The notes: generated by a model from the sequence alone, not told the origin. DNA of 64,000 bases from Blastococcus sp. DSM 46786 (GCF_900109665.1 NZ_FOAO01000003.1:124001-188000); one strand, 5' to 3'; positions 25,442 to 36,200 are shown, counted from the stretch's first letter. Program-made: numbers and translations.

Positions 25442-26587
25442 ATGCCGCTCGCGCGCTTCGCCATCTCCGTCGACGGGACCCCCCTCCCGGCAGATGCGCT
25501 CGGCCGCGTCACCGCGCTGGAGATCTCCGAGGGTGACGACACCGCCGGCCGCGCCGTCCTCCGCTTCGATCTCGGCCAGGCCGCCGACGGCAGTTACCCG
25601 CTGATCGACGACGGGCCGTTCCAGCCGGCCGCCGAGGTGCGGATCCGGCTGGGCGCGCCGGGGGGAGCTGACCAGGCCGTCTTCACCGGCCTGCTGTCCC
25701 ACCTGCGCCCGCACTTCGAGGACGTCGAGGGGAACTGCTTCCTCGAGGTGGTCGTCACCGACCACGCCGTCCTGCTGGCCGCTGAGGACCGCGTGGCCAG
25801 CTATCCCGACGTCTCCGACAGCGAGGCCGCCGAGGAGGTCCTCGCCCGCTACGGACTGACGCCGGAGACCGATGAGACGGCGGCGCGGCTCGGCAGCGAC
25901 GACGTGCTGCTGGTCCAGCGCAGCGACGACTGGGCGTTCCTGCGCCACCTCGCCCGACGCAACGGTTTCGTCGCCTACTTCGAGCCGGACCCGGCCACCG
26001 GGGACCCGGTCGGCCACTTCCACGCCAGGCGCCTCGAGCAGCCGCCGCAGGCCGACCTCACCATCCTCCGCGAGGACGACAACCTGGGCTGGCTCGACGT
26101 CCAGGTGGCCCACGACCGGCCGGCAACCCGTACCGCAGCCGGGATCGACACCCTCGCCAAACGCCTCGTCCGTGCGGACACCGCCGACGACGAGCCGGTC
26201 CTCGGCAAGGAGCTGGTCGTCACCGCCGCCGCCCGAGGGCTGGCCCGGGCGGGCGCCCAGGCGCCGGTGCGGCACCTGCGCGGCGCCGTTCCCCGGGACG
26301 AGGCGCTCAACGCGCACGTGGCCGGACGGATGGCCCGCGACCACCTGGCCGTCGAGGTACGGGGGTCGCTGGACCCCGCTGCCTACCGCGGGCTGCTGCG
26401 CGCCCACCGGCCGGTGCTGGTCAAGGGCATCGGAGAACGGCTGACCGGCACCTACTACGTCACCCGGGTGCTCACCACGATGGAGGGCGGCGAGCTGCAC
26501 CAGACCTTCACCGCGGTCACCAACGCGCTGGGCCGCTCCGGCCGCGAGGAGTTCGGGCAGTCCGCGGAGCAGGAGGAGCCGGCATGA
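25442..26587 (+). CDS. CIS baseplate hub protein (gp27/VgrG N-terminal-like, Afp8 head)
   Basis: A 381-residue protein of the phage late-control D / gp27 fold. Diagnostic segments are LARFAISVDG, RVTALEISEGDD, HAVLLAAEDRV, VLLVQRSDDWAFLRHLARRN and GFVAYFEPD; the block RSDDWxFLxxLARRxG is conserved in VgrG-type hubs. The C-terminal third (ALNAHVAGRMARDHLAVEVR, LTGTYYVTRV) forms the second tube-like barrel. It forms the trimeric hub under the tube. In Afp8 the spike beta-helix is part of the same chain, but here it is the following gene (ATGA overlap). Confidence 0.9.
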   Translation: MPLARFAISVDGTPLPADALGRVTALEISEGDDTAGRAVLRFDLGQAADGSYPLIDDGPFQPAAEVRIRLGAPGGADQAVFTGLLSHLRPHFEDVEGNCFLEVVVTDHAVLLAAEDRVASYPDVSDSEAAEEVLARYGLTPETDETAARLGSDDVLLVQRSDDWAFLRHLARRNGFVAYFEPDPATGDPVGHFHARRLEQPPQADLTILREDDNLGWLDVQVAHDRPATRTAAGIDTLAKRLVRADTADDEPVLGKELVVTAAARGLARAGAQAPVRHLRGAVPRDEALNAHVAGRMARDHLAVEVRGSLDPAAYRGLLRAHRPVLVKGIGERLTGTYYVTRVLTTMEGGELHQTFTAVTNALGRSGREEFGQSAEQEEPA

Positions 26588-27324
26588 CCGATCCCCTCCG
26601 CCTGGACCTCCCGCGCAGCCCGGCCGGAGGCTCCCTGACCGGCGACGAGCTCGCCCAGCTCGTGGCCCTGCTGGGCGAGGCCGGGCGCCCGGCGTTCTAC
26701 GGCAAGTGGGCCGGGATCGTCACCGACAACGACGATCCGCGGGGGATCGGCCGGCTCCGGGCACGGGTGCCGGAGGTGCTCGGCGAGGAGGAGCCGACCG
26801 GTTGGGCGCTGCCCTGCGCGCCGTGGGGAGGGGGCCACGGCCGCGGCCTGTTCGCCGTGCCCGAGGTGGGCGACACGGTCTGGATCGAGTTCGCCGCCGG
26901 TGATCCCTCCCGGCCGATCTGGACCGGCACGTTCTGGGGCGCCCCCGACAGCACCGGGGGGCAGGACGACCTGGGCACCGAGGTGGGCGCCGAGGCGCCG
27001 CCGGGTGCCGACTCCCCGGCCGGTCCCGGGCAGCACGTGCTGCGCACCGCGGCCGGGCACGTCATCTCGCTCGACGACGCCGGCGGCGTCGTCGTCCTGG
27101 CAGAGGCCGCCGGGGCCGAGATCCGGATCACCTCCGACGGCGTCGTGACCCTCACCGCCGACTCGATCCGCCTGGGCGCGAACGCGGCCGAACCGCTGGT
27201 GCTCGGCAAAGCCTTCTCCTCCCTGTTCAACAGCCACACCCATCCGACCGGCGTCGGACCCTCCGGGCCCCCGGTGCAGCCGATGGGCAGCCAGCACCTG
27301 TCCGCCGTCAGCGAGACGGAGTAG
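26584..27324 (+). CDS. CIS spike protein (gp5/baseplate-V OB-fold type)
   Basis: A 246-residue protein. Residues 38-115 form an OB-fold (YGKWAGIVTDNDDPRGIGRL, RVPEVLGEEEPTGWALPCAP, VGDTVWIEFAAGD), typical of gp5/phage baseplate V. Residues 150-205 are a short beta-helical repeat zone (HVISLDDAGGVVVL, IRITSDGVVTLTADSIRLG). The end, FNSHTHPTGVGPSGPPVQPM, is the HTHP tail usual for spike tips. It is the puncturing device and completes the hub encoded upstream. No separate PAAR protein is seen, so the tip may be formed by this chain or by the next gene product. Confidence 0.88.
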   Translation: MTDPLRLDLPRSPAGGSLTGDELAQLVALLGEAGRPAFYGKWAGIVTDNDDPRGIGRLRARVPEVLGEEEPTGWALPCAPWGGGHGRGLFAVPEVGDTVWIEFAAGDPSRPIWTGTFWGAPDSTGGQDDLGTEVGAEAPPGADSPAGPGQHVLRTAAGHVISLDDAGGVVVLAEAAGAEIRITSDGVVTLTADSIRLGANAAEPLVLGKAFSSLFNSHTHPTGVGPSGPPVQPMGSQHLSAVSETE

Positions 27325-27329
27325 CCGCC

Positions 27330-27803
27330 GTGGTGCTCGATCCCGCAACCCTCGCCGCGGCCCTGGAACGCGACTGGCTGCCACCGGACGACGGCCCCTG
27401 GCACGGCGACGCCCCCGCCTCGGCCGGCGCGCTCGCCGGCGCGGTCGCCGGCTGGTTCGCCGGGGCGCAGGCGGCCGGCATCCCCTGCGCCACTGCCGCG
27501 GCCCGGCGCGGCCAGCTGGCCGGCCAGCTGGTGCCGGCCCTGCAGGCCCAGGACGCAGCGCTGGCCGGCCAGCAGATCGCGCTCGCCCTCGCCCTCTACG
27601 TGACCGGGCAGAGCTTCGGACCGGGGGTGGCCGGACCGCCGCTGGCGACCGCCGTCGGCGGCAGCTCGATCGCCGCCGCCCTGGCGGCGATCCAGCTGCC
27701 GCGGTCGGCCCGCGCGCAGCAGGTCGCCGGCGCGGCCCAGGTCGTGGCCGTCTCGGCCGTCGTCGCCTTTCCGCAGCCGCCGTTCACGGCGCCGATCACG
27801 TGA
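27330..27803 (+). CDS. Ala-rich uncharacterised CIS protein (157 aa)
   Basis: The start is GTG at 27330, 5 nt after the spike gene stop. The protein has an N-terminal region (LAAALERDWLPPDDGPWHGD) and then helical Ala/Gly-rich stretches (ALAGAVAGWFAGAQAAG, QQIALALALYVTGQSFG). These are mildly hydrophobic but not clearly transmembrane. Position between spike and gp25 suggests a spike-associated or cargo-adaptor role. I recognise no domain. PAAR-like motifs were looked for and not found. Confidence 0.65.
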   Translation: MVLDPATLAAALERDWLPPDDGPWHGDAPASAGALAGAVAGWFAGAQAAGIPCATAAARRGQLAGQLVPALQAQDAALAGQQIALALALYVTGQSFGPGVAGPPLATAVGGSSIAAALAAIQLPRSARAQQVAGAAQVVAVSAVVAFPQPPFTAPIT

Positions 27804-27813
27804 GGAGTACACG

Positions 27814-28212
27814 GTGGCCCGTCGCTACATCGCCGATCCGCTCCGGCTGGGCCCGACGCTGGCCCGGAGTGGGAGCTCGCCGCGACACGAGGGCATCGCG
27901 GAGACCGACGACCTGGAGCGGCACGTCCGCGACAAGATCCTGGCGATCCTCTTCACCCGGCCCGGGGAGCGGGTGATGCGCCCCCGCTTCGGCGCCGGCG
28001 TCGACGCCCAGGTGTTCGACGGGATGTCCCCACTGGTCCTCCCGGCGCTGGAGTACCGGATCCGCGAGGGGCTCGCCCGCGTCCTCGCCGACGACGTGCT
28101 CCTGGCCGACGTCGTGGTCACCGCCGCGGAGGGCGAGGGCACGCTGCTGGTCACCGTCGACTACGCCCTCCGCGCCGACCGCGTTCCCCGCCGGCTGGAG
28201 GTGACGGCGTGA
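27814..28212 (+). CDS. CIS baseplate wedge protein gp25-like
   Basis: A 132-residue gp25/GPW family protein. The hallmark ILFTRPGERVMRPRFGAGV is intact, preceded by a helix (LERHVRDKILA) and followed by LEYRIREGLARVL and a terminal strand pair. This protein staples the sheath's first ring to the baseplate wedge. GTG at 27814 follows GGAGTACACG. The stop overlaps the next start (GTGA). Confidence 0.94.
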   Translation: MARRYIADPLRLGPTLARSGSSPRHEGIAETDDLERHVRDKILAILFTRPGERVMRPRFGAGVDAQVFDGMSPLVLPALEYRIREGLARVLADDVLLADVVVTAAEGEGTLLVTVDYALRADRVPRRLEVTA

Positions 28213-30665
28213 CCGGGCCCCGGGGATTCGGGCTGGAGTGGGGCGAGGCCGAGATCGACCTCGCCGCCTGGCAGGGCATCACCGCCCTGCGCTTCGACCC
28301 GGCGCCGCCGCCCGGGCTGGTCGCCGTCCTCGTGGTGGACCTGGCCCGCCCCGCCTCCGGGCTGACCGCGGCGGACGTGGCCGTCGACGCGCCCGACGGA
28401 TCGGCGCTGCACGCCCTGGTCGACCAGGTCACCGACGGCGACACCAGCCTGCGGGCCGGCTTTCCCGACCGCGGGCCGCGTGGGCACTCCGTCGTCCGGC
28501 TGACCTCCGGCGGCGCGGATCCGCTGCACCCCTTCTTCGACCGGGCGACGTTCGACTTCCACATCGACTGCCCCGCGGGGGACTGCCGCGCCGTCGCCGG
28601 CGCGGAGCGCACCGCACCGGGCCCGGAACCGGCCGTCGACCTGGTGACCAAGGACTTCGACGGCTTCGTCCGGGTGGCGCAGGACTGGGCGCTGGCGACC
28701 GATCCCAACTGGTCGGACCTCGATCCCGCCAGTACCGAGCAGCTGCTGCTCGAGCTGGTCGCGCACCACGCCGACCTGCTGTCGCTGCACCAGGACCGGG
28801 TGGTCCAGGAGGCCTTCGTCGACACCGCCCGCCAGCGGTCGTCGGTGCGGCGGCACGCGGCCTTCCTGGGCCTTCCGCTGGACGAAGGAGCCAGCGCCTC
28901 GGCCGTGGTGGCGCTCGACGTGGGCGCCGGCCGGTCCGGCTACCTTCCCGCCGGGACGCGGGTGGTGCGCCGCGAGGACCGCGGCCGGGTGACCGCCACG
29001 TTCGTCACCGCCGCGCCGGCCCTGCTCGACGCCCGGTGGAACGCCGGCCTCGCCGATCGGGCCGATCGCGGCGACCTCGTGCCGGCCGCCTGGCCAGGGG
29101 CGCCGGACGCCGTGGTCCCCGCGGGCGCCACCTCGCTGCTGCTCCTCGGCTGGAACTCCGGCCTGCTCGCCGGTCAGCAGGTCGCGCTGGTCCAGGGGAC
29201 CGACGCGCACGTCGGCACCCTCGTCGGCGTCGAGGAGTTCGAGGCCCCGGGCTGGACCGACGAGCCCACCGCCCTGCCGGGGACGGCCATCCGACAGGTC
29301 ACCCTGCTCGCCTGGGACGCCCCCACGACCGTCTCCTTCGCGCCCTGGGCCGACCCGGGCCGCCCCCTGCTCGTGACCGCCAACCTGGTCCCGGCCACCC
29401 ACGGCGACCCCCGCCGCGCCGTCAACCGGCCGGCCGACGGGTCGATCCCGCTGGGTGCCACCCGCCGCGATGCGGTGCTGGCCACCGACGTCCCCACCGG
29501 GCAGGTGCAGCTCCGCGCGCTCCGCACCCCCGAGAGCGGGGTGCTGGTCGAGGACGGGACCCGGCCGGCGCTCGCGCTCGCGATAGGGGGCGAGGAGTGG
29601 CACTGGCAACCGGACCTGTGGACCTCCGCCGGGTTCGATCCGCACTACTCGACCGAGCGCGACGAGGACGGCTCCGTGTGGCTGCTGTTCGGCGACGGAC
29701 GGCGGGGCCGCGCGGTCCCGGTGCCCCCGGGCACCGCACCGGCCGCCGGGCTCGGCTTCGACCCGGCCGATCCCGCCGGGCTCATCGAGCTGGCCTACCG
29801 GCGCGGACGGGCGGAGGACGGCAACCTCGGCGCCTTCGCCCTCAATGCCACCCTGCCGCCGGTCGGCGGGGACGCGAGCGCCGAGGCGGGGTACGCCGCC
29901 CTCGGCGTGCGGGCCGCGACCAACCTGCTGCCGGCCGCCGGTGGGCGCAGTGCCGTGCCGCTGGAGACGGCCCGGCAGCTGGTGCCCGAGAGCATCCGGC
30001 ACCCGGCCCTGGAACGGTGTGTCACGCCGGCGGACTACGCCCGGGCCGCGGAGGACGTGCCCGGGGTCGCGCACGCGGCGGCCAGGCCGCTCGGCGGGAT
30101 CTTCAACACGATCGTCGTCCTCTGCGCCCCGGCAGAGACCGACGAGCTCGGGGAGGACCTCCGCGCCCGGGTGCACGGGCACCTGGACCGGCTCCGGATG
30201 GCCGGCCGGGAGCACGTCGTGCGGCAGCCGGACTACGTCCCGCTGGACATCGCCGTCCTGGTCTGCCCGGCGGACCGGCGCACCGGCCCGGCCGAGCTGC
30301 GCGCCGGGATCCGCGCCGCCCTGGCGCCCGGCACGGCCGCCGCGCCGGGCTTCTTCCACCGCTCGCGGACCGGCTTCGGCGCCGAGATCCAGCTCGCCGA
30401 CGTCCTCGCCGCCTGCAGCGACGTGCCGGGCGCCGGTCCGGTCCGGGCCCTCTTCTTCGCCCCGCTCTTCGACGCGGGAGAGGTGCGCGTGCGCCGGTCG
30501 ATCCGGTTGACGCCGACCGAGATCGCCCAGTTCCGGGCCGACGAGTCCCGACCGGAGCAGGGCCGTCTGAGGGTGCTCGTGCAGGGGGTCGACCCGGTCG
30601 AGGCCCCCGACGCCTTCCGCATCGGCGGTCCGGTTCCCGAACCCGGTCAGGGGGGTGTGCCGTGA
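28209..30665 (+). CDS. CIS baseplate wedge protein 1 (baseplate J-like, Afp11-type)
   Basis: An 818-residue protein. After an N-terminal beta-rich region comes the helical block LDPASTEQLLLELVAHHADL and VVQEAFVDTARQRSSVRRHA, typical of bacterial putative baseplate assembly proteins. A central beta region (about 230-500) follows, and then the baseplate-J core with TPADYARAAEDVPGVAHA, PLDIAVLVC and the terminal GFGAEIQLADVLAACSDVPG. It contributes one arm of the wedge heterodimer, with the next gene product as the likely partner. The GTG start overlaps the gp25 stop by 4 nt. Confidence 0.88.
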   Translation: MTGPRGFGLEWGEAEIDLAAWQGITALRFDPAPPPGLVAVLVVDLARPASGLTAADVAVDAPDGSALHALVDQVTDGDTSLRAGFPDRGPRGHSVVRLTSGGADPLHPFFDRATFDFHIDCPAGDCRAVAGAERTAPGPEPAVDLVTKDFDGFVRVAQDWALATDPNWSDLDPASTEQLLLELVAHHADLLSLHQDRVVQEAFVDTARQRSSVRRHAAFLGLPLDEGASASAVVALDVGAGRSGYLPAGTRVVRREDRGRVTATFVTAAPALLDARWNAGLADRADRGDLVPAAWPGAPDAVVPAGATSLLLLGWNSGLLAGQQVALVQGTDAHVGTLVGVEEFEAPGWTDEPTALPGTAIRQVTLLAWDAPTTVSFAPWADPGRPLLVTANLVPATHGDPRRAVNRPADGSIPLGATRRDAVLATDVPTGQVQLRALRTPESGVLVEDGTRPALALAIGGEEWHWQPDLWTSAGFDPHYSTERDEDGSVWLLFGDGRRGRAVPVPPGTAPAAGLGFDPADPAGLIELAYRRGRAEDGNLGAFALNATLPPVGGDASAEAGYAALGVRAATNLLPAAGGRSAVPLETARQLVPESIRHPALERCVTPADYARAAEDVPGVAHAAARPLGGIFNTIVVLCAPAETDELGEDLRARVHGHLDRLRMAGREHVVRQPDYVPLDIAVLVCPADRRTGPAELRAGIRAALAPGTAAAPGFFHRSRTGFGAEIQLADVLAACSDVPGAGPVRALFFAPLFDAGEVRVRRSIRLTPTEIAQFRADESRPEQGRLRVLVQGVDPVEAPDAFRIGGPVPEPGQGGVP

Positions 30666-33214
30666 GCCGCCCGCCGGTCCACCGGCCGGCCCCTTCCCCC
30701 CGGGACGTCGCACACCCCGACCCGGCGTCGGCCCGCTACTTCGGGCCCGGCTTCGCCGAGCTGGTCCAGCTCGCCGAGCGGCTGGCCGGCGAGCGGCACG
30801 GGATCGAGATCCCGGCCAAGGGACGGGGGCTGGCCCGGACCCTGCTGGAGATCCCGGCGCTGCTCGCGCACGTGCTGGGGGAGCACCAGTCCCTCTACGC
30901 CCGGGAGGCCTTCCTGGGGACGGCGGAATCGGCCGACAGCCTGTGGCGCCACGCCCGCACGCTCGGCTACACCCCCGACGCCGGTGTCGCCGCCACGGGC
31001 CTGGCCGCAGTGACCGTCGGAGCCGGCCTGTCCGGCACCATCCCGCAGGGGTTCGCCCTCCAGTCCTCACCTCGTGGGGAGCACCGGGCCCAGGCGTACG
31101 AGACGCTGGCCGCGACCCCCGTCGATGCCGCGTTCAACGCCATGCGCCCGGCCGACAGCAGTGTGCCGACCCCGGTCGTGGTCGCCGGTGGCCTCGTCGA
31201 GCTGCCGCTGACCGGGCGCCACGGTCTGCGCCGGGGGGACGTCGTGCTGCTCTCGGGCTCCGAGAAGGCCGGCGTCTTCCGGGTCGAGGACCCCCTCGAC
31301 GGCGTCCGGCCGCCGCGCGTGCGCCTGCACCGCATCGACGCCGGCCCGCTGGACGAGACGTGGCCGCCGCCGGGGGACGACGGGTACCGGCTGCACAGCC
31401 GGCCGCAGCTGCGCGCCCGGGTGTTCGGCTGGAACGCGTCCGCCTCGCTGTACCCCCCGGCCGCGCTCGCCAGTCCCGCCGGGTACTCCGACCCGACCGA
31501 GGTGGGCAAGGTGCGGCACGGCTACGAGGTGCCGCCGGACCCGTCCGGGGCGGCCGCCGCCCTCGGGACGGAGCTCTTCCTGGCCGAGGCAGTCGACTCT
31601 CCCGGCCGCAGCGGGTTCGGCGCCCTCGTGACGGGCAGCGGAGGCGCGGTCGTCGTCCTCCAGCAGGCCGTCGACCGCACCGTGCGGTTCCGGCGCGGCG
31701 AGTGCGTGGAGCTGCCCGGCGGCGAGGGGACGACTACCCAGCAGGTCGTCGGGAGCGCCTTCGAGGGCCGGGTCACCGCGCTCACGCTCACCGACGCCTC
31801 GGGCACGGCGCGGACCTGGACGTCGTTCCCCCTCGATGCCGTGGTCCTCGCCGGATTCGACAGCTCCGTCGACGTCGTGGCCGCAGTTCCCAACCCGGCG
31901 CCGTTCGACCTGACCGTCGGTCTGGCGGCGGACCTCGGCCGGCTGCGCCCGGGCCGCCCGGTCATCCTCCGCCGCACCGACACCGACACCGGCGAGGCGC
32001 GCCAGGCGGTCGTCACCGCGCTGCTCCCGCCGGCGGAGGAAAGGGATCCGTGGCAGGCGGTCCTCTCCGTCCCCGGCACGCCGCTGCCGCCGGGGTGGAC
32101 CAAGGGCGGCGTCGAGGTGCTGGGCAACGTCGTCCCGGTCAGCCACGGGGAGACCACCCGGGCCGGCGCGCACAGCTCCGACGGCGTCACGCCGCACCAG
32201 AGCCTGGAGCTGGCCAAGGCACCGGTGACCCGGGTGCCGGCGGCCGGGGGCGTCGCGACGGCCCTGGAGGTGCGGGTGGGCGGCGTCCGCTGGGATCGGG
32301 TGGACGACTTCTCCGGGGTGCCGTCCGGGGCCCGGGTGTACCGCACCGAGAACGGCGAGGACGGCGCGGTGACGGTGCACTTCGGCGGGGAGGGACGGGG
32401 CGCCGTCCCGCCGGCCGGCTCCCGCAACGTGACGGCGACCTACCGCGTGGGCCTCGGAGCCGTGGGCAACCTGGAGGCCGGGCGGCTGACCCGCGTCCGC
32501 CGCTCGTCGCCACTGGTCGCCTCGGTGACCAACCCGCTACCACTCTCGGGGGGCACCGACCCGGCGAGCCTGGCCGACGTGGCGCGGCAGGCCACTCGGC
32601 CGGTGCGCACCCTCGACCGCGCGGTCTCGGTGGCAGACCACGCCGACCTCGCGCTGCTCTTCCCCGGCGTGACCAGAGCCCGCGCGCGCTGGCTCGGCGG
32701 CGGGGCCGTCGAACTCGTGGTGGCCGACGCCGAGGGTGCGGCCGTCCCCGATCCCGTCACCCTGCGCGCCTTCCTCGACGCCCGGCGGGACACCGGCACG
32801 CCCCTGGTGATCCTGGAGCCGCAGGCCGTGCCGGTCGTCGTCGTCCTCCGTGTGGAGCGCGCCCCGGCCTGGCTCGGCGACGCGGTCCGGCGCGCCGTCG
32901 AGGAGGCCCTGACGGGCGCCGGCGGTGGAAACACCCCACCGGGGATGTTTACCTTCGCCGCCCGGCAGCTGTCCGAGCCGCAGTCGCTGGCCGGTCTGTA
33001 CGCGCGGCTCCTGGCCGTCGAGGGGGTCAGCGGTGCGGAGGCCACGACCTTCGCCCTGCGGCCGCCGCAGGGCACCACGGTCGAGGTGCTCGATGTCCTG
33101 CACGCCACCGACCGGCAGTGGCTGTCCCTGCGTCCGGCCGACCTGACCGTCACCGTCGTCGAGCCCGGCCAGCTGGTGCCCGACGTCGCCCGGTCGACGG
33201 GGGACGACGCATGA
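30662..33214 (+). CDS. CIS baseplate wedge protein 2 (baseplate J-like, Afp12-region type)
   Basis: An 850-residue second putative baseplate assembly protein. The N-terminal helices contain FAELVQLAERLAGERHGIEI and LLAHVLGEHQSLYAREAF, then a long beta-rich middle. The J-domain core reads NPLPLSGGTDPASLADVARQ, AVSVADHADLALLFPGVTRA and VVVVLRVERAP, and the terminal piece ARLLAVEGVSGAEATTF completes it. The start is GTG at 30662 in a 4-nt overlap with the previous stop. Two J-type proteins in tandem match the gp6-like dimer of contractile baseplates. Confidence 0.88.
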   Translation: MSRPPVHRPAPSPRDVAHPDPASARYFGPGFAELVQLAERLAGERHGIEIPAKGRGLARTLLEIPALLAHVLGEHQSLYAREAFLGTAESADSLWRHARTLGYTPDAGVAATGLAAVTVGAGLSGTIPQGFALQSSPRGEHRAQAYETLAATPVDAAFNAMRPADSSVPTPVVVAGGLVELPLTGRHGLRRGDVVLLSGSEKAGVFRVEDPLDGVRPPRVRLHRIDAGPLDETWPPPGDDGYRLHSRPQLRARVFGWNASASLYPPAALASPAGYSDPTEVGKVRHGYEVPPDPSGAAAALGTELFLAEAVDSPGRSGFGALVTGSGGAVVVLQQAVDRTVRFRRGECVELPGGEGTTTQQVVGSAFEGRVTALTLTDASGTARTWTSFPLDAVVLAGFDSSVDVVAAVPNPAPFDLTVGLAADLGRLRPGRPVILRRTDTDTGEARQAVVTALLPPAEERDPWQAVLSVPGTPLPPGWTKGGVEVLGNVVPVSHGETTRAGAHSSDGVTPHQSLELAKAPVTRVPAAGGVATALEVRVGGVRWDRVDDFSGVPSGARVYRTENGEDGAVTVHFGGEGRGAVPPAGSRNVTATYRVGLGAVGNLEAGRLTRVRRSSPLVASVTNPLPLSGGTDPASLADVARQATRPVRTLDRAVSVADHADLALLFPGVTRARARWLGGGAVELVVADAEGAAVPDPVTLRAFLDARRDTGTPLVILEPQAVPVVVVLRVERAPAWLGDAVRRAVEEALTGAGGGNTPPGMFTFAARQLSEPQSLAGLYARLLAVEGVSGAEATTFALRPPQGTTVEVLDVLHATDRQWLSLRPADLTVTVVEPGQLVPDVARSTGDDA

Positions 33215-36200
33215 CCGACTACCCGTACGACCCCGACTCCCTCCGGAGGACCGCCGAACTGCTCCTCGCCCACGTGCCGGAGTTCCACCGCCGGGCCGAC
33301 CGGGCCGCCCAGGCGGCCGACCCGCCCCGGCGGGGGGAGCTCGCCGTGTTCCTAGAGGTGATGGCGGCGCCGCTCGCCGCGGTCCGGCAGTCGATCGAGG
33401 AGCTGTACGGCGACCTGTTCGTGGACACCGCCGGGGAGGACGTGCTGCCCACGCTCGCCGCCTCCATCGGCCTCGACCTGGTGTTCCGCGACGCCGGCGC
33501 CAACCGCCGGGACCTGCGTGCGGCGATGGCCCGGCGACGGCGCAAGGGCACCCCCGCGATGCTCGAGGAGATGGGCCGGGCACTGGTCGACCGGCAGGTG
33601 ACCACGCGGGAGGGCTGGCGGGCGGTGCTGGTCGCCCAGGACCTCGACCTCCTGCGACCGGAGCGGACCACACCCGACCTCCGCTCGGTCCTGCTCCCGG
33701 AGCGGCTGCCCGGCTCCGGGCCCGTGCCGGCCAGGATGGTCGACCCCCGGCCGGTGACCGCCCGCACCGGCCACGCCCATCCGCGGCACCTGGTGCACCT
33801 GGCGTTCCTGAGCCGGCTCCACCCGCTGCTGGCCGCGGCCTGCTCCCGGCTGCCCGACGGGCCCGGTGACCTGCGTTTCGCCTTTGACGCGGCCAACGAC
33901 TGGCGGTGGCTCCGGGTGCGGGCGACCGGGACCGACGACCGGCCCGGGACCGACCGGGTTCCCGAGGGCCCGTTCGCCGCCGCGCCGGGGGACTGGCACG
34001 GGCGGGACGGGCGGTTCACCGTCCGCTTCACCGGCCTGCCCGCCGCGGCCAGGCACCGCCGGGTCCTCCGGAGCGCCCGGCGGGTGCCGGCCGACCGGTC
34101 GGTGCTCGCGGGCCCGGTGACGATCGAGGTGCTGGAGACCGACGGGGACCGCACGTCCGGCCCGGTGGAGCTGGAGCTGCTGGCCGTCCCCGGGACGCCC
34201 GTGCCGGACGAGACGGCAGCGGTCAGCTGCGCACGCCTGGTGCTGGACGCCGGCGGCGGGCAGCAGACCGCCGCCGGCGGTGGGGTGCCGGACGACGCCG
34301 TGGCCCTGGTCCGCCTGCGGCCTCAGGCGCCGGCGGTCAGCCGCACCCTGGGGGAGTCGGTCGTCGCGATCACCGGGGCCACCGGGAACGCACACCGCGC
34401 GCCCGGCGACCCGGAGCTCGCGGTGAGTGGCTACCGGCGGGGTGCGCTGCTGGTCCGCGTGCCGGCGATGCGGCTGGATGGGCCCCGCTGGTTCTACGTG
34501 GGAGCCGACGGCTCCCTGCACGACGCGGAGGAGCCGGGAGGCGCCGGCCTCCGGCGGCCCCTGGAGGTGACCGGCGGCACCCGCCGGCTCCCGCCCCGGA
34601 GCGTGGTCTCGAAGCCGGTGGGCCCGGCGTTCCCGGAGGCGCCGGAGACCGCCGAGCGGGCGCCCTTCGCCCCGGCGCTCATCGCGCCGGGCGCCGCGCC
34701 CGTACCGGTGCACGGGCTCCGCGTGCTGGAGCCCGCCGGCGGCGGTGGGGCGCTGCCGGGGTCCCGGCACTGCGCGCTGGTCCTCACCCTCACCTACGCC
34801 GCCGCCGGCCGGGTCTTCGAGCCGATGCTGCGCCTGGCCTGGCAGGGGGACGACCCACGTGCCGCCCGCTGGGAACCGCTCGACGCACGGGCCCGCCCGG
34901 CGGGCAGCGCGGCCGGGCGCCTCGCGGAGCTCGTCGACAGCCTGCGGACCGGGCGCAACGACGTCGCGCTGGCGATGCGGTTCGAGTGCGAGGTGCGCTC
35001 CGCCGTGCTGACGCCGGGAGAGATGGCCGTCACCGCCGTCGACGGCCGGGCCGTGCTGGTGCACCTTCCCGAACTGGTGGCCGACGCCGGCCCGGTCGCG
35101 GCCTGGCCGCGCGGTCCCGCACCGCTCACCGCCCAGTCCGAACCGGTGCAGGTGGGAGCCGACGGCTCGACCTGGGTGGCCGGGACCAATCGGTTGCGCC
35201 GCCGGGCACTGGGCGCCGAGGTGCCGCTGCTGGGGCCGGTGGCGGTGCGCCGACGCGAGGTGCGGTGGCGCCGGCTCTGCGCGTGGCGGAACGAGACGGC
35301 GACCGAGCACCTCGATCCGACGCCCCCGGGACGGCTGGACGTCGACCCCCGCTTCGGGCTGTTCTCCGTGGCGGCGAGCGAGCCGCCGGTGGGGCATCCG
35401 GAGGGCCCGGTCCCGCCGCCGCCGCCGGTCACCGTCGACGTGCAGGTGGGGTCCACGATGGAGGTCGGGGCGCTGCCCGTCGACCGGGACCGGCTGCTCA
35501 ACCGCCCGCCCCGCCGGCCGACCCGGCTGGTGTGCGCCTCCGGCCACCTGGGTCGCGGCACGCCACCGGACTGGCTGGGCCTGCCGCTGCACCGCCGGCT
35601 GTCCGACGCGCTCGCCGCCGTGGACACCGGAGGTGCCGCCGTGGAAACCATCCGGCTGGTCGACTCGGCGTACTACGCCCAGGAGACCCTGATCTGGCCC
35701 GCGACCCCCTCGGTGGTGGTGGTCGAGGCGGCAGCGGGGGCCCGCCCGGTGGTCGAGATCGTCGCCTCTGCCCCGGGAGCGGCGGCCTACGAGCGCCTCG
35801 AGCTCGTGGGGGTGGCGCTGCTGCCTGCCCCGGGCGCACCGGTCGACGTCGTCCTCCCGCCGGCGCAGCGGGTGGAGCTGGCCTTCGTCTCCGTGCTCGA
35901 CGCGGATCTGTCCCTGACGGTCCGGCTGGCCGAGGCCGCGGGCACGGAGCGGCTCACCGTCCTCCGCTCGGCCCTGACCTCGGTGGACCTCGCTCAGCCC
36001 GGCGAGGTCGAGGTGACCGACAGCATCCTGGACCCCGGAAAGGTCTCCCGGTCGGCTCTGACAGCACCGGAGGCGCACCTGACCATGGTCCGGTCCACGG
36101 TGGTGGGCCGGCTCCGGCTCGGACAGGTCGACGCCGGCGACTCGATCCTCGCCGGCGAGGTCACCGCCCGGGAGCTGTTCCGCGGCTGCATCCGGTACAG

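Noticed and set aside
27330-27803. PAAR spike-tip protein
   Set aside because: No PAAR triplets, no conserved His/Cys metal positions and an Ala-rich helical composition.
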